Positions 15,029 to 22,235 of a stretch of DNA of 64,000 nt are shown in pieces. Location of the stretch: assembly GCA_965215715.1 (NCBI GenBank), contig OZ244129.1:682001-746000 (forward strand). The letters run 5' to 3'. The notes under the pieces are model-generated. The model saw nothing but the letters and a program-made list of their open reading frames with translations, was not told the DNA's origin and made no database searches. Source of the stretch: HXMU1428-3 sp965215715. Its GTDB lineage: Bacteria > Pseudomonadota > Alphaproteobacteria > Rhizobiales > HXMU1428-3. A program made the translations under genes and the position numbers. The number at the start of each line of letters is the position of its first letter. The stretch's first letter is position 1.

Positions 15029-16191
15029 TGGAGACACGATATACACAGTACCGCCCAGAGGAGATTAGGCATCCGGGATATCGCTTAGAATATTTGCTCA
15101 ATCAAGCAGATATCAAGAAAGTAGATTTTGCCAAAAGGTGTGGTCGTCCAACTAAGACGATCAGTGAAATTATTGCTGGAAAAACAATAATCACCCCAGA
15201 AACGGCTCTACAATTTGAACGCGTGCTTGGGGTTGAGGCTGATGCTTGGCTTGTACTTGAAATGAAGTATCAACTTGAAATTGCTAAAAGGAAAGAACGG
15301 GAAGAAGTTCTTACTAAGGATGCAAAGAAATGGGCTCAAGAATTTCCAGTAAAAGAAATGTACAAGAAGGGTTTTTTAGAGACCAAACCTGATAAAGATA
15401 ATCGAGTAGAAATTTTATTAAGATTTTTTGGAGTGAGCAATAAAGATGCGTGGGAGAGTTATTGGGATGAACGTATTAATTTAGCTCATTTTAAACAACA
15501 ACAAAATCATAAAATAAATATCTTTTCTGTTGCGGCTTGGTTGAGGCAAGGAGAAAAATTAGCTAATGAGATTGAAACCGAACAGTACGATGCTATTAAA
15601 TTTAAAGAAACACTAGTTTATATACGGTCGCTTACAATGCATCCTTGGAAGGAAATAGAAGAGGATTTAAAACAGACCTGTAAAAATGTTGGTGTGGCTG
15701 TTGTTTTTGTTCCGAGTTTACCTAACTCAGGATTACGAGGAGCAGCATATAAAGAAAAAGATGAAGGTAGCTATGGATCAGCTTTCTGGGGAAATAAAGA
15801 TAAAGCTGTAATATTATTAAGCGATTACTCTAAATCGGAAGAAAGGGTTTGGTTTACCTTTTTTCATGAAGCGGCCCATATTTTATACCACAGTAAAAAA
15901 ACTATGTTTATAGATGAAAATAAAGTTGGTAATGCTGATGATAAAATTGAAAGTGAGGCCAATGAGTTTTCTGCGGAATTTATTATTTCTGATAAAGACT
16001 TTTCAGAATTTAAAAATAAATATCATAATAATATTTCGGGAATTAAAATTGCCGATATCAAAAGTTTTGCTGAGAAAATTGGTATATCTGGTGGTTTACT
16101 TCTTGAAAAACTTCAACATGAAAAGTTGCTACCCTATTCATTTCCGTCAGGCAATATCAAGCGACGATTAGAGTTTAATCTCGAAGATTAA
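15025..16191 (+). CDS. HigA-like XRE regulator fused to ImmA/IrrE zinc peptidase
   Basis: A 388-residue protein. Residues about 15-80 form an XRE helix-turn-helix typical of HigA (HPGYRLEYLLNQADIKKVDFAKRCGRPTKTIS). A helical middle follows. The C-terminal part has an ImmA/IrrE metallopeptidase site: FHEAAHILYH with a downstream ESEANEFSAEFI. Such fusions act as repressors or antitoxins whose peptidase half may inactivate a repressor upon a signal. The gene is translationally coupled to the toxin-like gene before it. Composition is AT-rich compared with the core genes, consistent with acquired DNA. Confidence 0.85.
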   Translation: MMETRYTQYRPEEIRHPGYRLEYLLNQADIKKVDFAKRCGRPTKTISEIIAGKTIITPETALQFERVLGVEADAWLVLEMKYQLEIAKRKEREEVLTKDAKKWAQEFPVKEMYKKGFLETKPDKDNRVEILLRFFGVSNKDAWESYWDERINLAHFKQQQNHKINIFSVAAWLRQGEKLANEIETEQYDAIKFKETLVYIRSLTMHPWKEIEEDLKQTCKNVGVAVVFVPSLPNSGLRGAAYKEKDEGSYGSAFWGNKDKAVILLSDYSKSEERVWFTFFHEAAHILYHSKKTMFIDENKVGNADDKIESEANEFSAEFIISDKDFSEFKNKYHNNISGIKIADIKSFAEKIGISGGLLLEKLQHEKLLPYSFPSGNIKRRLEFNLED

Positions 16192-16287
16192 AAGGCTGTT
16201 ATTTAGCTTGCTATCATTGGGCCAGAGGGTGCACGGGAGAGCGCAGCGATCTCCCTGCCGAGCAAGCGTAGCGCCGTGAGACAAGAG

Positions 16288-16306
16288 GTGCTGTCATACA
16301 CAGCAC
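16288..16306. repeat. Inverted repeat downstream of the HigBA-like pair
   Basis: GTGCTGT-catac-ACAGCAC is a perfect 7-bp stem, extended outward by CAAGA and TCTTG. A second small stem, GGGAGA/TCTCCC, lies at 16235-16255. There is no clear T-run, so it is not a classic terminator. It could still end the higBA transcript or be a protein-binding site. Confidence 0.4.
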
Positions 16307-16407
16307 ACATCTTGCGTTCATTCTAGAATGTTTATCACAAGCTATTGATTTGATTATGTGCGTCTAAAATGACCCTGCTTACAGACCTTGGAACGGCTTC
16401 ACGCGGT

Positions 16408-16569
16408 TCAATGCTTCTTAGGAATTGTAATCCACTCGTTAAAGATATCATCAGCCATTGCCTGAATGGTGTTGTACTCATCGGTTCCTTCATACCCTGC
16501 TTTTTGGAACACTTCCAGCGTGTGCATGAGTGCGTCAATGATGAGTTCTTCTTTGTCGGTTTTTGTCAT
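16408..16569 (-). CDS. Small hypothetical protein upstream-coupled to nothing obvious
   Basis: A 53-residue acidic helical protein that starts at the ATG at 16569, with GAGGTG placed eight bases before it. Sequence begins MTKTDKEELIIDALMHTLE. No family recognised. It lies between the HigBA-like pair and the tyrosine recombinase on the recombinase strand, downstream of the latter by 35 bp, so it may be co-transcribed with it. The good ribosome-binding site is the main argument that it is real. Confidence 0.5.
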   Translation of the reverse strand: MTKTDKEELIIDALMHTLEVFQKAGYEGTDEYNTIQAMADDIFNEWITIPKKH

Positions 16570-16604
16570 CACACACCTCGTACTTTCCATATCCGCTGTG
16601 CGAA

Positions 16605-17201
16605 TTAGCGATCTTCAGGGCCGCTGGCGGCGATGTAGATGGAGGTTGTTTCCAATGAGGCATGGCCGAGCCAGGATTGCAGGCGGGTTTCAGGCACATG
16701 CATCAAGGCCGCATGAACACCGAGCGCATGACGCAATCCACGGGCGCAGCTTTTACGGCCTGTCAGTCCGGCTTCCAGCATCACTTTTCGCACAAGTCGC
16801 CAGCCTTTGGTTCGTCCAAAACACCATAACCGCCCCGAACTGCTATGATCGTCCAACGCTTGTGTAGCCGTCAATCCATGCACCCGATCAAGCGTTGCAA
16901 TAAATTCAGATGGCAGGGGAACAGCGCGAAAATGCCGCCCCTTTAGCTCGCCGCGCTTTTTGAGGCTGCGCAGGATCACCACCCCCTCGGCAAGATCAAT
17001 ATTCACAGCATTGAGCGCCAGAGCTTCACTCGGCCTGCATCCAGTCCAGTAGATCATCTCACAAAATGAGCGCTCAACCGGACAGGCAATCACAGGCAAG
17101 GCGGCGAGGAATTTTTGGCGCTCCGCATGGTTGAGATATTTGCGTTCGCCAATGGAACTGTAAAGGGACATGCCCTGAAACGGGGAGGGAGTTTTGATCA
17201 T
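16605..17201 (-). CDS. Tyrosine recombinase/integrase, short form
   Basis: From the ATG at 17201 the protein has 198 residues. It is almost only a catalytic domain: TGCRPSEAL with the first Arg, a Lys in the beta-hairpin region, RGLRHALGV as HxxR box, WLGHASLETT, and the nucleophile Tyr in SIYIAA. The usual N-terminal SAM-like DNA-binding domain is reduced to about 30 residues. The open frame extends to 17318 but those residues are not protein-like. Such minimal integrases are common on plasmids and mobilisable elements, where they resolve dimers or move cassettes. Confidence 0.85.
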   Translation of the reverse strand: MIKTPSPFQGMSLYSSIGERKYLNHAERQKFLAALPVIACPVERSFCEMIYWTGCRPSEALALNAVNIDLAEGVVILRSLKKRGELKGRHFRAVPLPSEFIATLDRVHGLTATQALDDHSSSGRLWCFGRTKGWRLVRKVMLEAGLTGRKSCARGLRHALGVHAALMHVPETRLQSWLGHASLETTSIYIAASGPEDR

Positions 17202-17453
17202 CGGTGTTTCCTTCAAAAACGTTGCTGACAGCCGCGAACAGAATAGGTAATTCTGTTTCACGACACCTTTAACCCTTTGAATTATCACCATTTTTAAGTA
17301 AGACGCGTTGTTCGTCACGCTTGTCTTTACAGGTCATAATGATAACGAAAAATTCAGTGTTTTCAACTAAAAACAACTGCACCGGAACAGTATTACCTAT
17401 ATTGTTCCAAAAATTTTGCATGTAAAAATAAGAAAAAATCTTATAAAAACGCC

Positions 17454-17807
17454 TTGAAAACTGTTGTTTTGACTGCATTTTTGATAGGAAGCAGCATGCC
17501 TGTTCAGGCCGCAGAAACAGTCAAACCGTCAAAACAGATGGAACAGTTTTTCAGTTTTGATCGTGCGTCTCAAGAGGCATTTATTGGTAACGGAATTATA
17601 ATGATTGCCGTTATTGCATCGCAAATAGATACCAAAATCGCTAGGTGTATTGATACCTGGTACACTGGCAAATCCCCCATCCAGAATTTGAGACAATCTG
17701 AAATTATTCAGACAATGAAAAAGCTGCCCCAATACAAACCGGAGGCTATTGTACTTGCAGTCATTGAAAAGCAGTGCGGGAAATTTAAACGTGAGAAATC
17801 ACACTAA
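17454..17807 (+). CDS. Small secreted protein of unknown function
   Basis: A 117-residue protein starting from TTG at 17454. Residues 1-20 form a signal peptide (MKTVVLTAFLIGSSMPVQAA) with an AxA-type cleavage site. The mature part is helical with two cysteines (IARCIDTWY and EKQCGKF) that could form a disulfide in the periplasm. No family recognised. It is divergent from the tyrosine recombinase and its upstream region is AT-rich. Confidence 0.55.
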   Translation: MKTVVLTAFLIGSSMPVQAAETVKPSKQMEQFFSFDRASQEAFIGNGIIMIAVIASQIDTKIARCIDTWYTGKSPIQNLRQSEIIQTMKKLPQYKPEAIVLAVIEKQCGKFKREKSH

Positions 17808-17939
17808 TTATAGAGATGGAATGTCGTAATTCGCAGATTCATATGATTGCCCTTCTGATGAAGGGACGAGTGTTTTTGTTAGTCGGTTTTGTTCGAGCAC
17901 TTGCTCGCTTCGTTCCAAGATCGCCCCGGCCTCTTCACT

Positions 17940-18533
17940 CTACTCACGAACACGGTCGGCATCCGGTTTGTCAGCAAGCTGTTCACGGATTTCTCCAAGT
18001 CTGAGTTCGTCATTGCGAACATGGTTCAAAGTTTCAAAATCGGTGTTCGTTGTGTCTTTTTGTTTTGCAATAGTTTCAAGAGAGTCTTCATGGCCTTTAA
18101 ACTGAATACTTGCCGCAACATCCGGATCAACCCGTTTACCGTCCATCGTATAGACCTGCCCGTCTTTGTCAGAGCGGGCAACTCTCCTTCCGTCTTCCAA
18201 ACTCGGCAAACGATCGATCATCTCATCCAGCTTGGCTTTGCTCTCGGCATAACGGGCTGCGGCAATTTCGAGCGCCCGGTCAACAACGTCTTCCGCATCG
18301 CGAACGGTGTTCATCGCGTTTTCAAACAAAGCCTCATAATCAACATTTTGCGTGAGAATAAAATCAACCAGATAGTCGTACTTCTCTTTGCCCCGGTTGG
18401 AGACGATGTGATCGGAAGAAAGCTGATCCAAAAACCGCCGGTTCCGGCCATTCTCATACCCCGCCATCGCCGCCGCCAAATCAGCAGCATCGGCCCCGGA
18501 TTCTCTATTAAAATCAGCTAAATAACTCCGCAT
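17940..18533 (-). CDS. Hypothetical island protein, charged and helical
   Basis: A 197-residue acidic protein without membrane segments or signal peptide. The middle part is helical (around ENAMNTVRDAEDVVDRALEI) and the C-terminal part has short repeats of acidic and basic residues. It contains a small strand motif VYTMDGKRVDPD. I do not recognise the family. Its place between a recombinase and parDE suggests it belongs to the mobile-element backbone. Codon choice (many GCC, CGC, ATC) looks richer in GC than the neighbouring cargo, so it may have a separate origin. Confidence 0.6.
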   Translation of the reverse strand: MRSYLADFNRESGADAADLAAAMAGYENGRNRRFLDQLSSDHIVSNRGKEKYDYLVDFILTQNVDYEALFENAMNTVRDAEDVVDRALEIAAARYAESKAKLDEMIDRLPSLEDGRRVARSDKDGQVYTMDGKRVDPDVAASIQFKGHEDSLETIAKQKDTTNTDFETLNHVRNDELRLGEIREQLADKPDADRVRE

Positions 18534-18633
18534 ATACCCTCGTTTTATCGATATTCCATTATATCAAATTCAGGGTGTTCGGTGCAAATTTGGATGCAAG
18601 AGAACAGAATTTGCAATCCACGACAAGAGTAAT

Positions 18634-18659
18634 ATATACTACCAAGTAGGATTATATAA
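18634..18659. promoter_or_regulatory. Candidate ParD operator
   Basis: A short dyad CTAC-caa-GTAG (18639-18649) is bordered by AT-rich half-sites (ATATA and TTATATA) 18-43 bp before the parD start. ParD antitoxins usually bind such dyads over their own promoter. The assignment is by position. Confidence 0.45.
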
Positions 18660-18676
18660 CTTTTAGGACATGACAC

Positions 18677-18943
18677 ATGCCTATGATTAAAAAAAGCATC
18701 TCCGTGACGGATCAACAAGATGCATGGATTAAAGCGCAAATTGCGACAGGCCATTACGGCAATGAAAGTGAAGTTGTGCGCGAATTAATTCGTGAGCGTC
18801 AATTGCAGGAACAGCAAAGTGCGGCTGAAATTGAAATCATCCGCCAAAAGTTAATCGCAGCGGAACAAGCCGGGTTTACAGACCAAAGCGTTGATGAAAT
18901 TTGGGACGAAGCGAGACAAAAATCCAAGGCGGATCATGACTAA
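18677..18943 (+). CDS. parD: ParD-type ribbon-helix-helix antitoxin
   Basis: An 88-residue protein. The N-terminal ribbon-helix-helix is clear: KKSISVTDQQDAWIKAQIATG then NESEVVRELIRERQ. The C-terminal half is an acidic helix that would wrap the toxin (AAEQAGFTDQSVDEIWDEA). This is the CC2985/ParD family. The parE start lies inside the last codons, so the two are translationally coupled. The antitoxin probably also represses the operon. Confidence 0.9.
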   Translation: MPMIKKSISVTDQQDAWIKAQIATGHYGNESEVVRELIRERQLQEQQSAAEIEIIRQKLIAAEQAGFTDQSVDEIWDEARQKSKADHD

Positions 18944-19229
18944 ATACCGCCTGTCTTCTCTGGCAAAGCAAGACCTTATTGAGATTGCCATTTATGGCGA
19001 CCAAAATTTTGGCATTGAACAATCAAATCACTATCGTGATCGATTGAGAAAACGGTTTGAGCTATTGGCAGAACAACCTCTTTTGTTTCCTGCCGTTGAT
19101 CATATTTACTCAGGATATAGGCGCAGTGTTTGCGGCAAACATTCGATTTATTATCGCATCACCGATGAAGTGGTTGAGATTATGCGTATCCTTGGACAAC
19201 AAGATCATGAGGAACAGTTGACGGATTAG
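18936..19229 (+). CDS. parE: ParE-type toxin
   Basis: A 97-residue RelE/ParE superfamily toxin. From the ATG at 18936 it reads KYRLSSLAKQDLIEIAIYGDQNFG, then QPLLFPAVDHIYSGYRRSVCGKHSIYYRI, then VEIMRILGQQD, all typical of ParE, which inhibits DNA gyrase. It overlaps parD by eight bases. Its likely job here is to stabilise the mobile element. Confidence 0.9.
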   Translation: MTKYRLSSLAKQDLIEIAIYGDQNFGIEQSNHYRDRLRKRFELLAEQPLLFPAVDHIYSGYRRSVCGKHSIYYRITDEVVEIMRILGQQDHEEQLTD

Positions 19230-19323
19230 GGCCGGGTTTTGACAATGTCCGGCTCTAAATTCTGGTGCATTATTCCTATTAGCACTTTTCCTATCAGATG
19301 CTAGGCGTGTGAAACTAAAAGTC

Positions 19324-19371
19324 CTAGTGCTAGTACGATAAGGCCGTGGAAACGTGACTTGCTAGCACTAG
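19324..19371. repeat. Perfect 10-bp inverted repeat between parE and the HTH gene
   Basis: CTAGTGCTAG (19324-19333) and CTAGCACTAG (19362-19371) are exact complements around 28 bases. Each arm is itself built from CTAG tetramers, a rare tetranucleotide in proteobacteria. The site is at the end of two convergent genes. A terminator or a binding site for an element protein are both possible. Confidence 0.5.
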
Positions 19372-19402
19372 CATTCATCCTCTAACAGCATGGCATTTTT
19401 CA

Positions 19403-20152
19403 TCAATTGTCTGTTGTGAGAGGTTCTAAGGGATTTTTCAAAAGGTAACGCCGCAGGTCGTTATAGAGGACATCATTGGCATAGCGATGTTCTTTGGATT
19501 GCTTTTTGAGGGATAATAATTGTTCGTGATGCAGGAGGTCTTTAAGTTTTGGGGTCAGTTCATGTAACCGCTGATAGACAACAGCGTATTTTTCTTGAAA
19601 GTCTTTGTCGTCTTTTCCCTGGGCTAAGAAGGCGGCAATGTCTTTCCATTCCTGAATGGCCCGCGTGGTACCTTCCGGGTATGAAATCAAAATATCTTTA
19701 TCAAGCGCGATGTGGCAAAATACTCGGGTTGTGACATCAAAAATCAGGTCTTGCAGTTTATCAATGTCTTTGGTGCGGGGTGCTTGGTGTTTGGCGTAGC
19801 GTTTAAAAATATCACTCTCAACGACAGATTCAAAAAATGCCCGTCCTCGTTTGCTGACCTTGTTTTTTTCCATGATGAAATACCCAGCCTTGCCGAAATC
19901 ATAAGGGTTGGCTATCACCGCCATGATCAAATGGGTACGGAGTTCTTTGTATAAAGCCCGAATGGTCTTTTCAGAAACACTGGTGCTGAGAGCTAAGTTT
20001 TTTGGTATTTGCTCATCGGCAAAGCCTCTTAAGACAGCTAAGAATTTATATTCTGAGAGTTTGGCATGGCGCATATAGCGATTTTTGGGGCGGGATTTTG
20101 CGGCTGGCTTTGGTTTGTTTTTCGGGGAGAGTTTTCTTTTCTTTACAGGCAC
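19403..20152 (-). CDS. Helix-turn-helix protein of a mobile-element family
   Basis: A 249-residue basic-to-neutral protein. A Lys/Arg/Pro-rich N-terminus (VKKRKLSPKNKPKPAAKSRPK) leads into a winged or simple helix-turn-helix (LSEYKFLAVLRGFADEQIPKNLALSTSVSEKTIRALYKELR). The remaining 180 residues are helical with no recognised enzyme motif. The HTH resembles those of transposase N-terminal domains, but no DDE catalytic residues are seen. It may be a regulator of the mobilisation genes or a replication/partition factor. Confidence 0.6.
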   Translation of the reverse strand: MPVKKRKLSPKNKPKPAAKSRPKNRYMRHAKLSEYKFLAVLRGFADEQIPKNLALSTSVSEKTIRALYKELRTHLIMAVIANPYDFGKAGYFIMEKNKVSKRGRAFFESVVESDIFKRYAKHQAPRTKDIDKLQDLIFDVTTRVFCHIALDKDILISYPEGTTRAIQEWKDIAAFLAQGKDDKDFQEKYAVVYQRLHELTPKLKDLLHHEQLLSLKKQSKEHRYANDVLYNDLRRYLLKNPLEPLTTDN

Positions 20153-20350
20153 TTACTATAACCTTTGCATTGGTTATTCTTCCCTATATCGTTTTACATA
20201 TATTTGCGTCGATGGTATGACCATAGATCCCCCACTTAAAAACCTTCCTTGTTGTTTGATGGTTTGAGGAGAAAAGCGGAGCTGCGTTTTTCGATCAAGT
20301 CAGATGCAAGAAAACATCACGTTGTATGTGGCAATGAAGGAGGTTTGTGT

Positions 20351-20797
20351 ATGCCTTTTTGTAAGAAATGCGGACAGAATGTGTGTGTCCCGTGTGTTCC
20401 GGCGTTAGAGGTCACACATGTGAGAACGGTTGTGGTGGCAAGCTATGTGCAGTTGATGCGTCCTTCTCATCATTATCGTCTCGCCATGGCAACAAGAGAG
20501 TTGTTTGAAGACTATGCGCTGACACGGCGAACCTATGCGAATTGGTTGTCTGAGACTTTGTTTGATGAAAACATCCGGGTGCTCCACAGAGACGGGCGGC
20601 CTTATGAAATCACCGATACCTTGATTGACGATGTGTTTAACAATGATGGTTCGTTTTGGTGGTTAAGTGACTTTTTAGACTTTGCCGATGACCCGATTAA
20701 ACAAGCGCCTCAAAAACGCATTCTGGAACGTTTGCGGGTGATTGATTTGGGAATGCGGATCGCTTTTCCGGTGCGGGCGAGATTGATTGCGAAATAA
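20351..20797 (+). CDS. Cys-knuckle protein, first of a paralogous pair
   Basis: A 148-residue protein starting at the ATG at 20351, with an AAGGAGG ribosome-binding site; the open frame extends upstream to 20249. The N-terminus MPFCKKCGQNVCVPC forms CxxC...CxxC, a likely zinc knuckle. The rest is helical with a strongly conserved central block (IDDVFNNDGSFWWLSDFLDFA). The protein at 21068 shares the knuckle, the AFNNDGSF.WLSDFI block and the ending LIA[KR]. Function is unknown. It lies ahead of the coupling-protein and relaxase genes, so a role in mobilisation or regulation of the element is plausible. Confidence 0.65.
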   Translation: MPFCKKCGQNVCVPCVPALEVTHVRTVVVASYVQLMRPSHHYRLAMATRELFEDYALTRRTYANWLSETLFDENIRVLHRDGRPYEITDTLIDDVFNNDGSFWWLSDFLDFADDPIKQAPQKRILERLRVIDLGMRIAFPVRARLIAK

Positions 20798-20832
20798 GCG
20801 CAAGATGAAATGCCTACCTTTGTATGGGGCTA

Positions 20833-20872
20833 GTTGATGAATTTTCTTAAAATAAGATGAGGATTCATCAAC
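20833..20872. repeat. Hairpin after the first Cys-knuckle gene
   Basis: GTTGATGAAT (20833-20842) and ATTCATCAAC (20863-20872) are exact complements. The loop holds a second stem, TCTTA-aaa-TAAGA. It starts 36 bp after the stop codon and may act as a terminator or RNA-stability element, although no T-run follows. Confidence 0.5.
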
Positions 20873-21001
20873 TGCCTCAATTCTTTAAAAGGCATCTGCA
20901 ATGTTTCTGCTTCTCTAAGTGATTGTACAAGCGCTTTGAGATGAGGCTATCGTCTTTAAACCTTTTCCATCATCTTATTCCCCCTCCTGATCTTTCCACA
21001 T

Positions 21002-21031
21002 CTTTGAGGCGCAAAGTTTTGCGCTTCAAAG
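21002..21031. repeat. Hairpin before the second Cys-knuckle gene
   Basis: CTTTGAGGCGCAA-agtt-TTGCGCTTCAAAG forms a 13-bp stem with one G-T pair, ending 36 bp before the ATG at 21068. It is followed by AT-rich sequence and an AAAGGAG ribosome-binding site, not a T-run. Attenuation or mRNA protection are possible roles. Confidence 0.5.
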
Positions 21032-21067
21032 GTGATGTTTCAATAACAATAAAAAAGGAGAGATTAG

Positions 21068-21502
21068 ATGCCCTATTGCTTGAAGTGTACTCGCGTTGTG
21101 TGCCGCCCCTGTGAACGCCTCACACCCACCCCAAAACGCAAGTTCGTTGTTGTGGCAACGGATAGTCAGTTGAAACGCAGATCGCATTTTCAAAGACTGG
21201 GCATGGCAACGAAGGCTTTAGAGATACCTCGTCGGCAAATTCCGGATTGGATTGCCGATGAGATTTTTTCCTTTGAAGGCAGGATATTACGCAGTGACGG
21301 GCGATTGTTCCTCGTGGGTGATGAAGATATTGATGCGGCTTTTAATAATGACGGTTCGTTCCGGTGGCTGTCTGATTTTATCGGCTTTGCCACTCATTCC
21401 CCACTGCAAGCCCCGCAATTGCGCGTTCTCAAGAGATTGCGATTGATTGATTTGGCCTTTCGGATTGCCCATCCGGACCGGGCATTCTTGATTGCCCGGT
21501 AG
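21068..21502 (+). CDS. Cys-knuckle protein, second of a paralogous pair
   Basis: A 144-residue paralogue of the protein at 20351. It keeps the N-terminal knuckle (MPYCLKCTRVVCRPC), a basic segment, the central FNNDGSFRWLSDFIGFA block and the ending. The two proteins look about 40 percent identical by eye, so the duplication is old. An AAAAAGGAGAG ribosome-binding site precedes the ATG. I know no characterised relative. Confidence 0.65.
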   Translation: MPYCLKCTRVVCRPCERLTPTPKRKFVVVATDSQLKRRSHFQRLGMATKALEIPRRQIPDWIADEIFSFEGRILRSDGRLFLVGDEDIDAAFNNDGSFRWLSDFIGFATHSPLQAPQLRVLKRLRLIDLAFRIAHPDRAFLIAR

Positions 21503-21622
21503 GGTCGTCATGTTTGTTTCTCCCAAAGCTCCCCCAGTGCCGGGCACGCGATGTTCTAGAGGTAGAGCAGGACCGAGGTTGTTTCACTCGAAAGCTTCGG
21601 TTCTGGAAGGAGAGCAAAAATT

Positions 21623-21919
21623 ATGAATTTGCATCAACAGCAAAAACAAAAAGCGCAATCTGTGTTTATGAGTTCCATTGAATGGTTGGCGAATACGGCC
21701 GCAGTGGTGGTGACTTTTTTTGCCTTGCCCATTGCTCATTATCATTCTCTGTCTTGGGTCACTCATTTTACGGCTCACTATTATGGCAGAGAGTTCATCG
21801 AGCCGGTGGCCATGGTTTGGTACGTGATCCTGGCCTTTCTCATTTACTTCGCAGCCCGCGCTTCTGTTTCCACCCTCTTAATCATAGGCGGCATTACCAT
21901 TGCCATGCGCCTGCTTTAA
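21623..21919 (+). CDS. Small membrane protein of the mobilisation region
   Basis: A 98-residue protein with two to three hydrophobic segments (about residues 20-40, 65-80 and 82-96). A GGAAGGAGAG ribosome-binding site precedes the ATG. It is followed by another small membrane protein and the TraG-like pseudogene in the same direction. Such short inner-membrane proteins often accompany coupling-protein genes, but no family was recognised. Confidence 0.6.
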   Translation: MNLHQQQKQKAQSVFMSSIEWLANTAAVVVTFFALPIAHYHSLSWVTHFTAHYYGREFIEPVAMVWYVILAFLIYFAARASVSTLLIIGGITIAMRLL

Positions 21920-21943
21920 CCCTGAACTGAAAAGGAGAAATAT

Positions 21944-22162
21944 ATGTCTAGAACACCTGAAACGATCAAAAATAAAAAGGCTGAGGCCGTACGCAACCTT
22001 TTACTTGGGGTGGGTCTTTTCTTCGCCTTGGTAGGTGTGGGTGCCCTCAATAATGGTGACAATCCCATCTGGGTTTGGCTGATCAGTCTGGCCTCATTCA
22101 TTCTCGCCTTTCGGATCAAAGTGATTTGGAAAAAAGTGAAAGAGACCTCCTCTTATAAATAA
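21944..22162 (+). CDS. Small two-helix membrane protein
   Basis: A 72-residue protein with a basic N-terminus and two hydrophobic helices (LLLGVGLFFALVGVGAL and VWLISLASFILAFRI), ending in a lysine-rich cytoplasmic tail. It has an AAAGGAGA ribosome-binding site and lies 24 bp after the preceding membrane gene. Family unknown. Confidence 0.6.
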   Translation: MSRTPETIKNKKAEAVRNLLLGVGLFFALVGVGALNNGDNPIWVWLISLASFILAFRIKVIWKKVKETSSYK

Positions 22163-22180
22163 AACGATCAGACCCAAAAC

Positions 22181-22211
22181 GGGGCTGCCTTTAACCGGGC
22201 GGCCCTTTTTT
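22181..22211 (+). terminator. Probable intrinsic terminator
   Basis: GGGGCTGCC (22181-22189) pairs with GGCGGCCC (22198-22205) through a stem with one G-T pair, followed by six T. It lies between the small membrane gene and the TraG-like gene, which would then need its own promoter or partial read-through. Confidence 0.65.
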
Positions 22212-22235
22212 ATGACTTAAAAAAGGAAAAATACA

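Noticed and set aside
19403..20152. Transposase
   Set aside because: The helix-turn-helix resembles transposase N-termini, but no catalytic acidic triad or terminal inverted repeats are present.
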